The notes under the pieces: generated by a model
What the model saw: the letters and a program-made list of their open reading frames with translations, nothing else
Told to the model about the DNA's origin: nothing
The model's database searches: none
In this document: piece by piece, positions 17,227 to 24,594 of the stretch
How positions within the stretch are numbered: the stretch's first letter is position 1
Layout of the letters: each line of letters begins with the position of its first letter
Program-made: the position numbers and the translations under genes
Assembly: GCA_017432345.1 (NCBI GenBank)
Contig: JAFRJI010000037.1
Span: forward strand, 38,076 to 102,075
Reading direction: 5' to 3'
Length of the DNA stretch: 64,000 bases
Source of the DNA: Bacillota bacterium
GTDB taxonomy: Bacteria; Bacillota; Clostridia; Peptostreptococcales; Anaerovoracaceae

Positions 17227-17700
17227 TCAAATTGCGTTCTCAATGATTTCGCTTGCTTCCTCTTCCCCAATATCGAGCACAAGCATAATCTCACTCTGCA
17301 GGATTTTCCGCGCGTTGGAAAGCATTTTCTTTTCTCCTGCAGAGAGTTTGTTTTCACGATTGATTCTGGTCAGGTTTCTTACGATCTCGGCGACGGATAA
17401 TATTTCACCGCTCTTGATCTTTTGCATATTATCTCTGTATCTCTTGTTCCAGTTTCCTGACATTTCACTGGACTCAAGGCGCAGAACAGATATAGCCTCC
17501 TCAAGTTCCTTCGATGATACGATGGGCCGCACTCCGATGTCTTCACAATTATCAACGGGGATCATGACTTCCATGTCACCGCAAGGGACGTTCAGGAGAT
17601 AGTATTCCTTCACTTCCCCCAGGATTTCACGTTTGTCAATCGTCTTGATGACCCCTGCTCCATGCATAGGATACAGGATTTTATCTCCTGTCTTATACAT
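17227..17700 (-). CDS. carD: CarD-family transcription regulator
   Basis: A 157-residue protein. Residues 1-60 (MYKTGDKILYPMHGAGVI) form the RNA-polymerase-binding CarD/TRCF RID domain; the rest is the helical DNA-binding part with WNKRYRDNMQKI. CarD contacts the beta subunit and stabilises open complexes at promoters. The start at MYKTGDK is chosen because AGGAGGAG lies just before it; the earlier in-frame ATG has no such site. It is first in the operon that runs to cotH. Confidence 0.94.
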   Translation of the reverse strand: MYKTGDKILYPMHGAGVIKTIDKREILGEVKEYYLLNVPCGDMEVMIPVDNCEDIGVRPIVSSKELEEAISVLRLESSEMSGNWNKRYRDNMQKIKSGEILSVAEIVRNLTRINRENKLSAGEKKMLSNARKILQSEIMLVLDIGEEEASEIIENAI

Positions 17701-17728
17701 AAAACTCCTCCTAGCCATAGCTTTAGTT

Positions 17729-17734
17729 ATTATA
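17729..17734 (-). promoter_or_regulatory. Likely -10 box of the carD operon
   Basis: Minus strand TATAAT about 28 bases before the carD start. A T-run at the -35 position is the only candidate there, so the promoter is weakly supported. Confidence 0.45.
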
Positions 17735-17750
17735 CCACAAAAAACGGCTT

Positions 17751-17784
17751 AAAAAAAGCCCCGCTGCTATTGAAACAGCGGGGC
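17751..17784 (-). terminator. Terminator of the three-paralog cluster
   Basis: Minus-strand stem GCCCCGCTG / CAGCGGGGC (9 bp, perfect) with a 9-base loop and seven U. It ends transcription that comes from the paralogous secreted-protein genes before carD begins. Confidence 0.93.
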
Positions 17785-17868
17785 GCGGGGTCAATCGTTA
17801 CCGTCTGCCGAGGTCTATGTTTTTTTGTCTCCTTTCATCCATTGCGATCATTGTTTGAAATCAGCTAT

Positions 17869-18534
17869 TTATGGAATGTAGAAACCGAGATATTCCCAAA
17901 CGCCGTTTTTCTTGAAGCTGACGAAGAGATAGTCATTTTTCTTCATCGTGATTTTTGACTTATTCTTGACTTTCTTTGACTTATAGGTCTTGAAGTTGAC
18001 TTTCTGTATTTCTTTGATCTTCCAACCCTTCGCAGGCTTTATGACCAGTTTCCCGGACACTTTCTTTTTACTGGAAAAATAGGCTTTATTCGTAAATTTT
18101 TTCGTATAGTTCTTTTTTCCGATTTTAAAGGTCTTACATGGGCGGACGTATTTATTCGAATTGACGATGAGTGTCGCATCGACCCATACAGACGACTCCG
18201 GCGCCTTCGCCTGGAATGTCAGTGTCGCGGTGCCAGGCTTTGATGTCCAGACATCATACTCCTGATATTTGGAATCGTATTCCATCCATGCAACCTCCAG
18301 ATCCGTACTCTGAACGGATTCCATATCGATTTCCACCAACCCTGAATCGGCGAGATATTCCCAACAGTTAGCCTTATCCTTTGGATAGTAAAGTACATCG
18401 ATGGAAGTAGGAAGGTCGAGATTTTCTTCTTCTGCATATACTTTTTCCACTGCTACTCCCGATACAGCAAAAGTCGTTACGCAGAATACCGCCGCTATCA
18501 GCAATGACAGTATCCGTTTCTTCTTGTTCTTCAT
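17869..18534 (-). CDS. Secreted protein, tandem paralog family member 1
   Basis: A 221-residue exported protein with signal peptide MKNKKKRILSLLIAAVF to about residue 34 (VYAEE). The next part (VEIDMESVQSTDLEVAWMEY, then SKPGTATLTFQAKA) looks like a bacterial Ig-like sandwich. The basic C-terminal part has YVRPCKTFKIGKKNYTKKF and VSGKLVIKPAKGWKIKEI. The start follows AAAGGAG, inside a slightly longer frame. It is one of three adjacent genes of the same plan. No anchor motif is seen, so it is probably released or held by charge. Function unknown. Confidence 0.8.
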   Translation of the reverse strand: MKNKKKRILSLLIAAVFCVTTFAVSGVAVEKVYAEEENLDLPTSIDVLYYPKDKANCWEYLADSGLVEIDMESVQSTDLEVAWMEYDSKYQEYDVWTSKPGTATLTFQAKAPESSVWVDATLIVNSNKYVRPCKTFKIGKKNYTKKFTNKAYFSSKKKVSGKLVIKPAKGWKIKEIQKVNFKTYKSKKVKNKSKITMKKNDYLFVSFKKNGVWEYLGFYIP

Positions 18535-18561
18535 AAAAAACTCCTTTCTCATAGCTTGTCC

Positions 18562-19242
18562 TTAGTTACGATTGAGATCTATTGTTTCATATATGTCCGT
18601 GCCTTTCTTCTTGAAAGTCACCATAAGGCTGTCTCGTTTGGCCAGCGTTACCTTATGCTTGTTCTTCACTGTTACTTGTGTGTATGTCTTGGCAACAATT
18701 TTTGCAATCGTATCAATTTCCCAACCTTTTCTAGCCTTGACATATACCTTGCCGGATACCTTCTTGGTAGTGCTGAAGTAGCGCTTGTTCGTGAACTTCT
18801 TTGCATAGCTCTTCGATCCTACCTTCAATGTCGCGCACGGCTTTACCCACTTTCTGACTGTAACTTGGACGGTCGTCGGCACCCACGTATCCGTGCCTTG
18901 AGCCTTTGCATCAAACGTCAGCGTCGCCTTGCCGGCCTTCTTGGTTTTAACCAGGTAACATCCATATTCGCCGGTATAAGGATTGAACAACACTTTCGCA
19001 ACATCCAGGTTTGTACTCTGCACAGTATCCATATTGATTTCTACATCCGGTTGATCTGCCAACCACTCGGTGTTGCCGACTTTCCACTTCGGGTAGTAAA
19101 ACATTTCAACCGTCTGTCTGACCAGAGAATCCCCATCTTCTGCATACGTCTTGTCTGCTGAAGCGCCTATCACTGCAAAAGCCGTCACGCAGAACACTAC
19201 CGCAATCAGAAGAGATACGATTCTTTTTCTTTTGTTTTTCAT
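18562..19242 (-). CDS. Secreted protein, tandem paralog family member 2
   Basis: A 226-residue exported protein of the same plan as its two neighbours: signal peptide to about residue 36 (TYAED), VEINMDTVQSTNLDVAKVLF, then KKAGKATLTFDAKA, and a basic C-terminal half with WVKPCATLKVGSKSYAKKF and SGKVYVKARKGWEI. Residues shared with the others (P-C-x-x-x-K-V/I-G, KKF-N, SGK) suggest recent duplication followed by divergence. Its ribosome binding site is weaker than that of the flanking copies. Function unknown. Confidence 0.8.
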   Translation of the reverse strand: MKNKRKRIVSLLIAVVFCVTAFAVIGASADKTYAEDGDSLVRQTVEMFYYPKWKVGNTEWLADQPDVEINMDTVQSTNLDVAKVLFNPYTGEYGCYLVKTKKAGKATLTFDAKAQGTDTWVPTTVQVTVRKWVKPCATLKVGSKSYAKKFTNKRYFSTTKKVSGKVYVKARKGWEIDTIAKIVAKTYTQVTVKNKHKVTLAKRDSLMVTFKKKGTDIYETIDLNRN

Positions 19243-19263
19243 GCGTCAATTCTTTCTCTACAG

Positions 19264-19932
19264 TCAGCGGTAGATTACCACATACTCATATACGCCTTTT
19301 TTCTTGAATTCGACATAGAGATAATCACCGTTATTCAAAGTGATCTTTGTCTTGTTCTTGATTCGTTTTTCTTTGTCCTTCTTAAACTTATAGTACCAGA
19401 TTCCGGTGATTTTCCAGCCTTTTGCCGGTGTAACATTCACTTTTCCGGAAATCTTTTTTTTGCTGTAAAACAAACTACTATTATTGAATTTCTTTGTATA
19501 ATTCTTCTTTCCCACTTTGATGGATTTGCACGGGCGGACATATTTTGTCGATTTGACCTCGAGCGTTATATCGGTCCAGTTTTCCGATCCGGTATACTTC
19601 GCCTTAAAAGACACGGTGGCTTTCCCTACCTTGTCTGTCAGAATATAGTAGTAGTTAACATCATATCCGGAATCGTAAATAACTGAAGCAACTTCCGTAT
19701 CCGTGGTCTGCACGGAATCCATATCGATCGTTACTTCTGAATCCTCCCCAAGCCAGTAATAATTGTTGATTTTATCTTTTGGATAATAAATTATGCTGAT
19801 GTTTTCAGGGAAATACGTTTCTATTCCCTCCGCATACGCTTTGTCAGCCGCTGCTCCTGACACAGCAAAACTCGTCATGCAGAATACCGCCGCAATTACC
19901 AGTGATAATAGTTTCTTCTTCTTGCTTTTCAT
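19264..19932 (-). CDS. Secreted protein, tandem paralog family member 3
   Basis: A 222-residue exported protein, most upstream of the three paralogs. Signal peptide to about residue 34 (AYAEG), then VTIDMDSVQTTDTEVASVIY, then KVGKATVSFKAKYTG, then the basic C-terminal part with YVRPCKSIKVGKKNYTKKF and SGKVNVTPAKGWKITGI. A GAGGAG site precedes the ATG. It begins only about 30 bases after the end of a decayed fourth copy. Function unknown. Confidence 0.8.
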   Translation of the reverse strand: MKSKKKKLLSLVIAAVFCMTSFAVSGAAADKAYAEGIETYFPENISIIYYPKDKINNYYWLGEDSEVTIDMDSVQTTDTEVASVIYDSGYDVNYYYILTDKVGKATVSFKAKYTGSENWTDITLEVKSTKYVRPCKSIKVGKKNYTKKFNNSSLFYSKKKISGKVNVTPAKGWKITGIWYYKFKKDKEKRIKNKTKITLNNGDYLYVEFKKKGVYEYVVIYR

Positions 19933-19960
19933 GTCTTAACTCCTCTCTGTCTATGGTTCC

Positions 19961-20149
19961 TTATTTTATACGGTTAATGGAAAGCGGCATAATCAGGCCG
20001 TCCTTCTTAAAGTAGGCAATAATGCTTTCGTATTTCTTCAATGTGACTTTTTTCTTATTATTGATCTTCTTGTACTTTGATGTTTTACTGATATACTTTT
20101 CATGGCAGTCATCCCTTATACGAATAGTATCTGTCTTTGCTTTATTTTA
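19961..20149 (-). pseudogene. C-terminal remnant of a fourth paralog of the secreted family
   Basis: On the minus strand an open frame without a start codon encodes about 60 residues ending INRIK and a TAA. It includes SKYKKINNKKKVTLKKYES and IIAYFKKDGLIMPL, which align with the last third of the three intact neighbours (SKKVKNKSKITMKKNDYLFV, then FKKNGVWEY). The frame is closed upstream by a TAA near 20150, and no signal peptide or middle region is present. The 5' part has been lost, probably when the two-component operon's upstream region was joined here. Confidence 0.75.
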
Positions 20150-20165
20150 TAATAACGAAGAAGTA

Positions 20166-20194
20166 TTATCAATCTATTAAGGTAATGCTATAAT
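20166..20194 (+). promoter_or_regulatory. Promoter of the two-component system
   Basis: Plus strand TTATCA, a 17-base spacer and a perfect TATAAT, 68 bases before the response-regulator start. Confidence 0.65.
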
Positions 20195-20261
20195 ATTCAC
20201 AGGTTTTTCACAAACGCAATATATCCTATCTTTAATAATATTCGATAAACGGAGGTCTGAC

Positions 20262-20933
20262 ATGGCAAAAATACTTGTTGTCGATGATGAACAGAAGATC
20301 AGAGAAGTCATACGGGAATATGGCACGTTCAACGGGCATGAAATCAGCGAAGCTGCGGACGGAATGTCTGCCGTAGGGCTTTGCAAGCTCAACGAATACG
20401 ACTTGATCATCATGGATATCATGATGCCGAAGCTGGATGGATTCTCTGCTTGCAAAGAGATCCGGAAATTCAGCAATGTGCCGATCATCATGTTGTCGGC
20501 GCGGGGCGAAGAATACGATAAACTGTTCGGTTTCGAACTGGGAATCGACGATTACGTTGTCAAGCCATTCAGTCCGAAAGAGCTGATGGCCCGGGTCAAT
20601 GCGGTGCTTTCCAGAAAGAGCGCGCCGGAAAAGGCTGAACTGGAGGTCATGCAATTCGATGGTCTGGAAATCAACATCCCGGCTCGGACCGTCACCATCG
20701 ACGGTGAGAAAGTCGAGCTGACACCGAAGGAATATGAGCTGCTGTTCTACCTCGTAAAGAACAAGAACATCGCTCTCTCCAGAGACAAGCTGCTGTCTGA
20801 TATCTGGGGATACGATTTCTTCGGCGATGACCGGACGATCGATACGCACATCAAAAATCTGCGGAACAACCTCGGGAAATACCGGGATTATATCGTAACG
20901 CTGCGGGGCGTGGGGTACAAATTTGAAGCTTAG
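20262..20933 (+). CDS. OmpR/PhoB-family response regulator
   Basis: A 223-residue regulator. Receiver domain: ILVVDDEQKIREV with the acidic pocket, the phospho-acceptor Asp in LIIMDIMMPKLDGF (about residue 52), and VVKPFSPKEL with the conserved Lys. The winged-helix output domain follows from about residue 130, with GYDFFGDDRTIDTHIKNLR as recognition region and VTLRGVGYKF at the end. A strong GGAGG site precedes the ATG. The kinase gene overlaps its stop. Targets are unknown; divergently oriented secreted-protein genes are its nearest neighbours. Confidence 0.93.
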   Translation: MAKILVVDDEQKIREVIREYGTFNGHEISEAADGMSAVGLCKLNEYDLIIMDIMMPKLDGFSACKEIRKFSNVPIIMLSARGEEYDKLFGFELGIDDYVVKPFSPKELMARVNAVLSRKSAPEKAELEVMQFDGLEINIPARTVTIDGEKVELTPKEYELLFYLVKNKNIALSRDKLLSDIWGYDFFGDDRTIDTHIKNLRNNLGKYRDYIVTLRGVGYKFEA

Positions 20934-22392
20934 GATCGATCACAACAGCATAAAATTCAAAATGTTTCTCTACTTCGTGGTTTTCGCGGCGGCGCTGATG
21001 ATCGTACTGTGGGTGTTGCAGGTCTTTCTTCTAAACAATTTCTATGGAACGATGAAGACGCAGCAGACCAAGGAAGTCGCCAGAGAAATCGAAACGGCGT
21101 TCAAACACAATAACACCGATCGTTTTCTCAAAAACGTCGCGGAGATATCCGAATCCTACGACATGTATATCTATGTCGTCTCTTATGATGGGAAAACGAC
21201 CTATTATCAGCCTTCTGCCAACGATGTGGCGCAGGCCCCGGAGTTCGAACTGGCTGAGCCGGAAGAGAAGGAAATGCAGTACATCTCGCAGATCCAGACC
21301 CTGAATGAACACATGATGAAAGGCAACGGTTCTGCTTACGTCAAAATCGAGGGCGCTGATTCGCAGGATATTCTGGCATATGGAAGCGTTCTGACTGCCA
21401 AGAATAAAGAGCCGATGATCGTGTACATTTTCTCGCCTCTGTGGCCGGTCTCTTCGACCATCAAGATCCTGACGAACCAGCTGATCTTCGTTACGCTGAT
21501 TTCTATCATCGTGGCGTGTCTGCTCTCTCTTTATCTGTCATTCCGGATCACACGGCCGCTCCGCAAGATCAATGAATCCGCAAAGGATCTGGCTGCCGGA
21601 AAGTACGGCATCGTGTTCCAGGGAGGCCACTATACGGAGCTGGTGAATCTGGCGGATACGCTGACCGGTGCTTCCATCGAGCTGGAAAAGTCCGATATGC
21701 TCCAGAAGGATCTGATCGCCAACGTGTCCCATGATCTCAAGACGCCGCTGACTATGATCCGGTCCTATGCGGAAATGATCCGGGATCTGTCCGGGGATAA
21801 TCCGAAAAAGCGGAATGAGCATCTGCAGGTCATCATCGATGAAGCGGACCGGCTGAACGTTCTGGTAAATGATATGTTGGAGATTTCAAGATTGCAGTCC
21901 GGTAAACTGGCGCTGGAAAAAGCGGAATTCAATCTCACGCACGCGATCGAAAGCATCCTGCACACGTACCGGATCATGGAAGAGGAAGATGGCTATACCT
22001 TTGATTTCCAATGCGACACCGATTATTACGTCGATGCCGATGAAGAAAAGATCAAACAAGTGGTCACGAATCTTCTGACGAATGCCATCAAGTTCTGCGG
22101 CGGTGACAAGACGGTAATCGTGACACTGAAAAAACGCGGCCGCAATGTCGAATGCCGTGTAGAAGACCACGGTCCTGGAATCCCTGCCGACGAACTGGAC
22201 CGCATCTGGGAACGGTATTACCGCTCCAGTTCCAATATGAAACGTGAGAAAGAAGGAACCGGCCTTGGCCTTTCCATCTGCAAAGAAATACTGACCCAGC
22301 ACAAAGCGAAATTCGGGACGGACAGCACCGTCGGCGAAGGCAGCCAGTTCTGGTTCGAACTGGAATATGTGCGGGCCGAAAAACGGAAATAG
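20923..22392 (+). CDS. Sensor histidine kinase
   Basis: A 489-residue membrane kinase. Helix 1 (about 14-37) and helix 2 (about 183-206) bracket an extracytoplasmic sensor of some 145 residues rich in acidic residues. A HAMP linker (SFRITRPLRKINESAKDLAAG) leads to the HisKA motif NVSHDLKTPLTMI with phospho-His near residue 270, then the N box TNLLTNAIKF and the G boxes DHGPGIP and GTGLGLSI. The start is TTG, overlapping the regulator stop by 11 bases; the next in-frame ATG would trim the leading 13 residues without loss of the first helix. It would phosphorylate the adjacent regulator. Signal unknown. Confidence 0.92.
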   Translation: MKLRIDHNSIKFKMFLYFVVFAAALMIVLWVLQVFLLNNFYGTMKTQQTKEVAREIETAFKHNNTDRFLKNVAEISESYDMYIYVVSYDGKTTYYQPSANDVAQAPEFELAEPEEKEMQYISQIQTLNEHMMKGNGSAYVKIEGADSQDILAYGSVLTAKNKEPMIVYIFSPLWPVSSTIKILTNQLIFVTLISIIVACLLSLYLSFRITRPLRKINESAKDLAAGKYGIVFQGGHYTELVNLADTLTGASIELEKSDMLQKDLIANVSHDLKTPLTMIRSYAEMIRDLSGDNPKKRNEHLQVIIDEADRLNVLVNDMLEISRLQSGKLALEKAEFNLTHAIESILHTYRIMEEEDGYTFDFQCDTDYYVDADEEKIKQVVTNLLTNAIKFCGGDKTVIVTLKKRGRNVECRVEDHGPGIPADELDRIWERYYRSSSNMKREKEGTGLGLSICKEILTQHKAKFGTDSTVGEGSQFWFELEYVRAEKRK

Positions 22393-22408
22393 TTCCCGAT
22401 CTGCGCGA

Positions 22409-23824
22409 TCAGAACAGGTTCTTTGCCTCCGTGATGTTGCGCAGTCCGATGACTTGAATATTTGACAAACCCAATGCTGACGCTCTGCTCCGGATGCGCT
22501 CAGCATTTTTGATTGGGAGGACGACGCGTTCGAACCCGAGACGCTGCGCCTCTTTGATAATCTTTTCACTGTTCTGGACTGCCCGGAGATCCCCGGTCAG
22601 GCCGATCTCTCCGAGTACGAGGGTTTTGCTGTCCAGTTTCTTCCCCAAAAAGGACGAATAGACGGCGAGCGCCACGGCCAGGTCGGTATACGTTCCTTCC
22701 GGCCGGATCCCGCCAACGATGTTGACGTACACATCCTGATTCAAAAGTTTCAGCCCCATTTTCTTCTCGAGCACCGCGATGATCATGCTCAGCCGTGAGT
22801 TATCGATGCCCAGGGAAGTCCTTCTGGCAAAGCCAATGTTGCAGGTGCTGGTCAGTGCCTGGACTTCCAGGATCAGCGGCCGCGTCCCCTCATAGACGGC
22901 GGTCGCCACAGCGCCTTCACTCTCTTTATCCATTTCTTCCAGCAGAATGCCGGAGAGATTCTCGATTTCGATGAGTCCCTCTTCCGCCATTTCAAAAGCG
23001 CCGATCTCGCTGGTCGTTCCGAATCGGTTCTTCTGCGCTCTGAGGATCCGCATTTCGTGGCTGCGGTCACCGGTAAAGCTCAGCACGCAGTCCACCATAT
23101 GCTCCACGATACGCGGTCCCGCCAGATCGCCGCTTTTCGTAACGTGCGCGACGATAAAGACCGGTATGTTGTTCGTCTTTCCGATCCGCATCAGTTCATT
23201 GCCGCAAAGACGCACCTGGGACACGCTGCCCGGCGCGGAATCCAGGTCCACACTGTACATGGTCTGGATCGAGTCGATAATCAGGAACGCGGGTTCGAGG
23301 GTTTTGCATACCTCGGCGACATTCTCGATGTTCGTTTCTGAAAGGATGAAGAGGTTCTCGCTGATCCCGCCGCGGCAGATCCGGTCTGCGCGCATCTTGA
23401 TCTGTTCCTCTGATTCTTCTCCCGAAACGTAGAGCACTCTGCCCTTGGCCTTTGCAATATTCTGCGCCGCCTGCAGAATGATTGTCGATTTGCCGATACC
23501 CGGTTCTCCGGAGATCAGTGTGAGCGATCCCGGAACCAGTCCGCCTCCAAGCACCCGGTTCAGTTCTTTGATTCCTGTATCGATTCTCGCCGTTTCTCCT
23601 GAAATGATGCTGGAAAGCTTGGCCGGTTTGTTCGAACCGGTTGCGCCCGCCGCTCCCTGCGTGCGGGTGGATGTCCTCCGCCGCTTATCATCCTGCTCAA
23701 AATCGATAACCTTCTCTTCGACCATCGTGTTCCAAGCGTGGCAGACGGGACACTGCCCGACCCACTTCGAGCTTTCGCTTCCACATTCCTGACAGACAAA
23801 AACTGTTTTTGCTTTCTTCGCCAT
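22409..23824 (-). CDS. radA: DNA repair protein RadA
   Basis: A 471-residue RadA. Zinc-finger CQECGSESSKWVGQCPVC, Walker A GEPGIGKST, the RadA-specific KNRFG motif (QKNRFGTTSEIG), and the C-terminal Lon-protease-like P domain (DVYVNIVGGIRPEGTYTDL). RadA is a RecA-like helicase that drives branch migration in recombination repair. The start at MAKKAKTVF is chosen because AGGTG precedes it; six upstream codons in frame are ignored. It converges on the histidine kinase gene with only 16 bases between stops and no terminator there. Confidence 0.96.
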   Translation of the reverse strand: MAKKAKTVFVCQECGSESSKWVGQCPVCHAWNTMVEEKVIDFEQDDKRRRTSTRTQGAAGATGSNKPAKLSSIISGETARIDTGIKELNRVLGGGLVPGSLTLISGEPGIGKSTIILQAAQNIAKAKGRVLYVSGEESEEQIKMRADRICRGGISENLFILSETNIENVAEVCKTLEPAFLIIDSIQTMYSVDLDSAPGSVSQVRLCGNELMRIGKTNNIPVFIVAHVTKSGDLAGPRIVEHMVDCVLSFTGDRSHEMRILRAQKNRFGTTSEIGAFEMAEEGLIEIENLSGILLEEMDKESEGAVATAVYEGTRPLILEVQALTSTCNIGFARRTSLGIDNSRLSMIIAVLEKKMGLKLLNQDVYVNIVGGIRPEGTYTDLAVALAVYSSFLGKKLDSKTLVLGEIGLTGDLRAVQNSEKIIKEAQRLGFERVVLPIKNAERIRSRASALGLSNIQVIGLRNITEAKNLF

Positions 23825-23887
23825 TCCGCACCTCGCAAACATTTGTTCTTTTTTCTATGATACCGCTTTTATTTACTAAATGCAAGT

Positions 23888-24142
23888 TTAATAATGGTAT
23901 CTGCAAGCTAAAATCAATACATCGTCTTCCACAACGGTGTAAATCAATCGATGTTCATCATCGATTCTCCTGCTCCAGAACCCAGAAAGATCGTATTTCA
24001 AGGCTTCCGGTTTCCCTAATCCGTCAAAGGGCTCTCGACATATATCCCCTATCAAAGCATCGATCCTCTTGGATATTTTTCTGTTTTCCTTTTTCCAGTA
24101 AGTGTAGTCAGCCCAGGCATTTTCCGTAAATGTTATTCTCAT
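23888..24142 (-). CDS. yoeB: YoeB-type mRNA interferase toxin
   Basis: An 84-residue toxin of the RelE superfamily. It has the YoeB pattern: FTENAWADYTYWKKENRK, GLGKPEALKYDLSGFWSRRI, HRLIYTV and the terminal CRYHY. Family catalytic residues are present: Glu near 46, Arg near 59-65, and the penultimate His-Tyr. YoeB binds the ribosome and cuts mRNA at the A site. It lies 17 bases after its antitoxin gene, in the usual antitoxin-first order. Confidence 0.93.
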   Translation of the reverse strand: MRITFTENAWADYTYWKKENRKISKRIDALIGDICREPFDGLGKPEALKYDLSGFWSRRIDDEHRLIYTVVEDDVLILACRYHY

Positions 24143-24159
24143 AGCAATACCCCTGATGC

Positions 24160-24429
24160 CTACGGCTCATACTTGAATTTTTCTTCAGCCACCATGCTTA
24201 CGGTTTTGCCGCGTTCAAGCTGCTCGCGCGACTCTTGGATCCAGCGGTAGTTTGCTTCCGATCTGCGAACGTAATAATTCTCGATAAGGTTGTTATACTC
24301 ATCCAGCGACATCATTACAATGTTTTCGTCATTTTTCCGTGTCACGATTACGGTTTCACTATTTTGAATGATAGTATCGCATACGGATTTAAAATTGTTT
24401 CTAACATCAGAATAATTCTTGGCAATCAT
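24160..24429 (-). CDS. yefM: YefM-type antitoxin (Phd/YefM family)
   Basis: An 89-residue antitoxin starting MIAKNYSDVRNNFKSV, the standard YefM N-terminus, with TVIVTRKNDENIVMMSLDEYNNL forming the dimerisation/DNA-binding fold. The acidic, polar C-terminus would wrap around the toxin. The ATG at 24429 follows GAGG; a longer frame from 24450 would add seven polar residues and is less like the family. It is expected to repress its own promoter with the toxin. Confidence 0.92.
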   Translation of the reverse strand: MIAKNYSDVRNNFKSVCDTIIQNSETVIVTRKNDENIVMMSLDEYNNLIENYYVRRSEANYRWIQESREQLERGKTVSMVAEEKFKYEP

Positions 24430-24535
24430 ATCGTTCCTCTTTTCACTCATTCACTTTCTTTTTCCATATTATATTATAATTCCTTGCTCTGAAATAATCA
24501 ATATATTGTACAGTATTTTGTCATTATTTCGCCAA

Positions 24536-24568
24536 ATAAAAAGGAATCCCCAAATGGGAACTCCTTTT
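24536..24568 (-). terminator. Terminator of the EF-G-like gene
   Basis: Minus-strand hairpin AAAAAGGAGTTCCC / GGGGATTCCTTTTT, 27 bases after the stop codon; the A/T flanks make it usable in both directions. Confidence 0.85.
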
Positions 24569-24594
24569 TATTATATTTGATTGAGGTTGTCTAA

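Noticed and set aside
20923-20961. ATG at about 20961 as the histidine kinase start
   Set aside because: The TTG at 20923 overlaps the regulator stop as expected for coupled genes and adds the basic residues that normally precede the first helix; the ATG remains possible.
23888-24429. Toxin-antitoxin pair as a sign of an integrated mobile element
   Set aside because: No integrase, transposase, direct repeats or tRNA target site is seen around it; the pair sits simply between radA and the EF-G-like gene.
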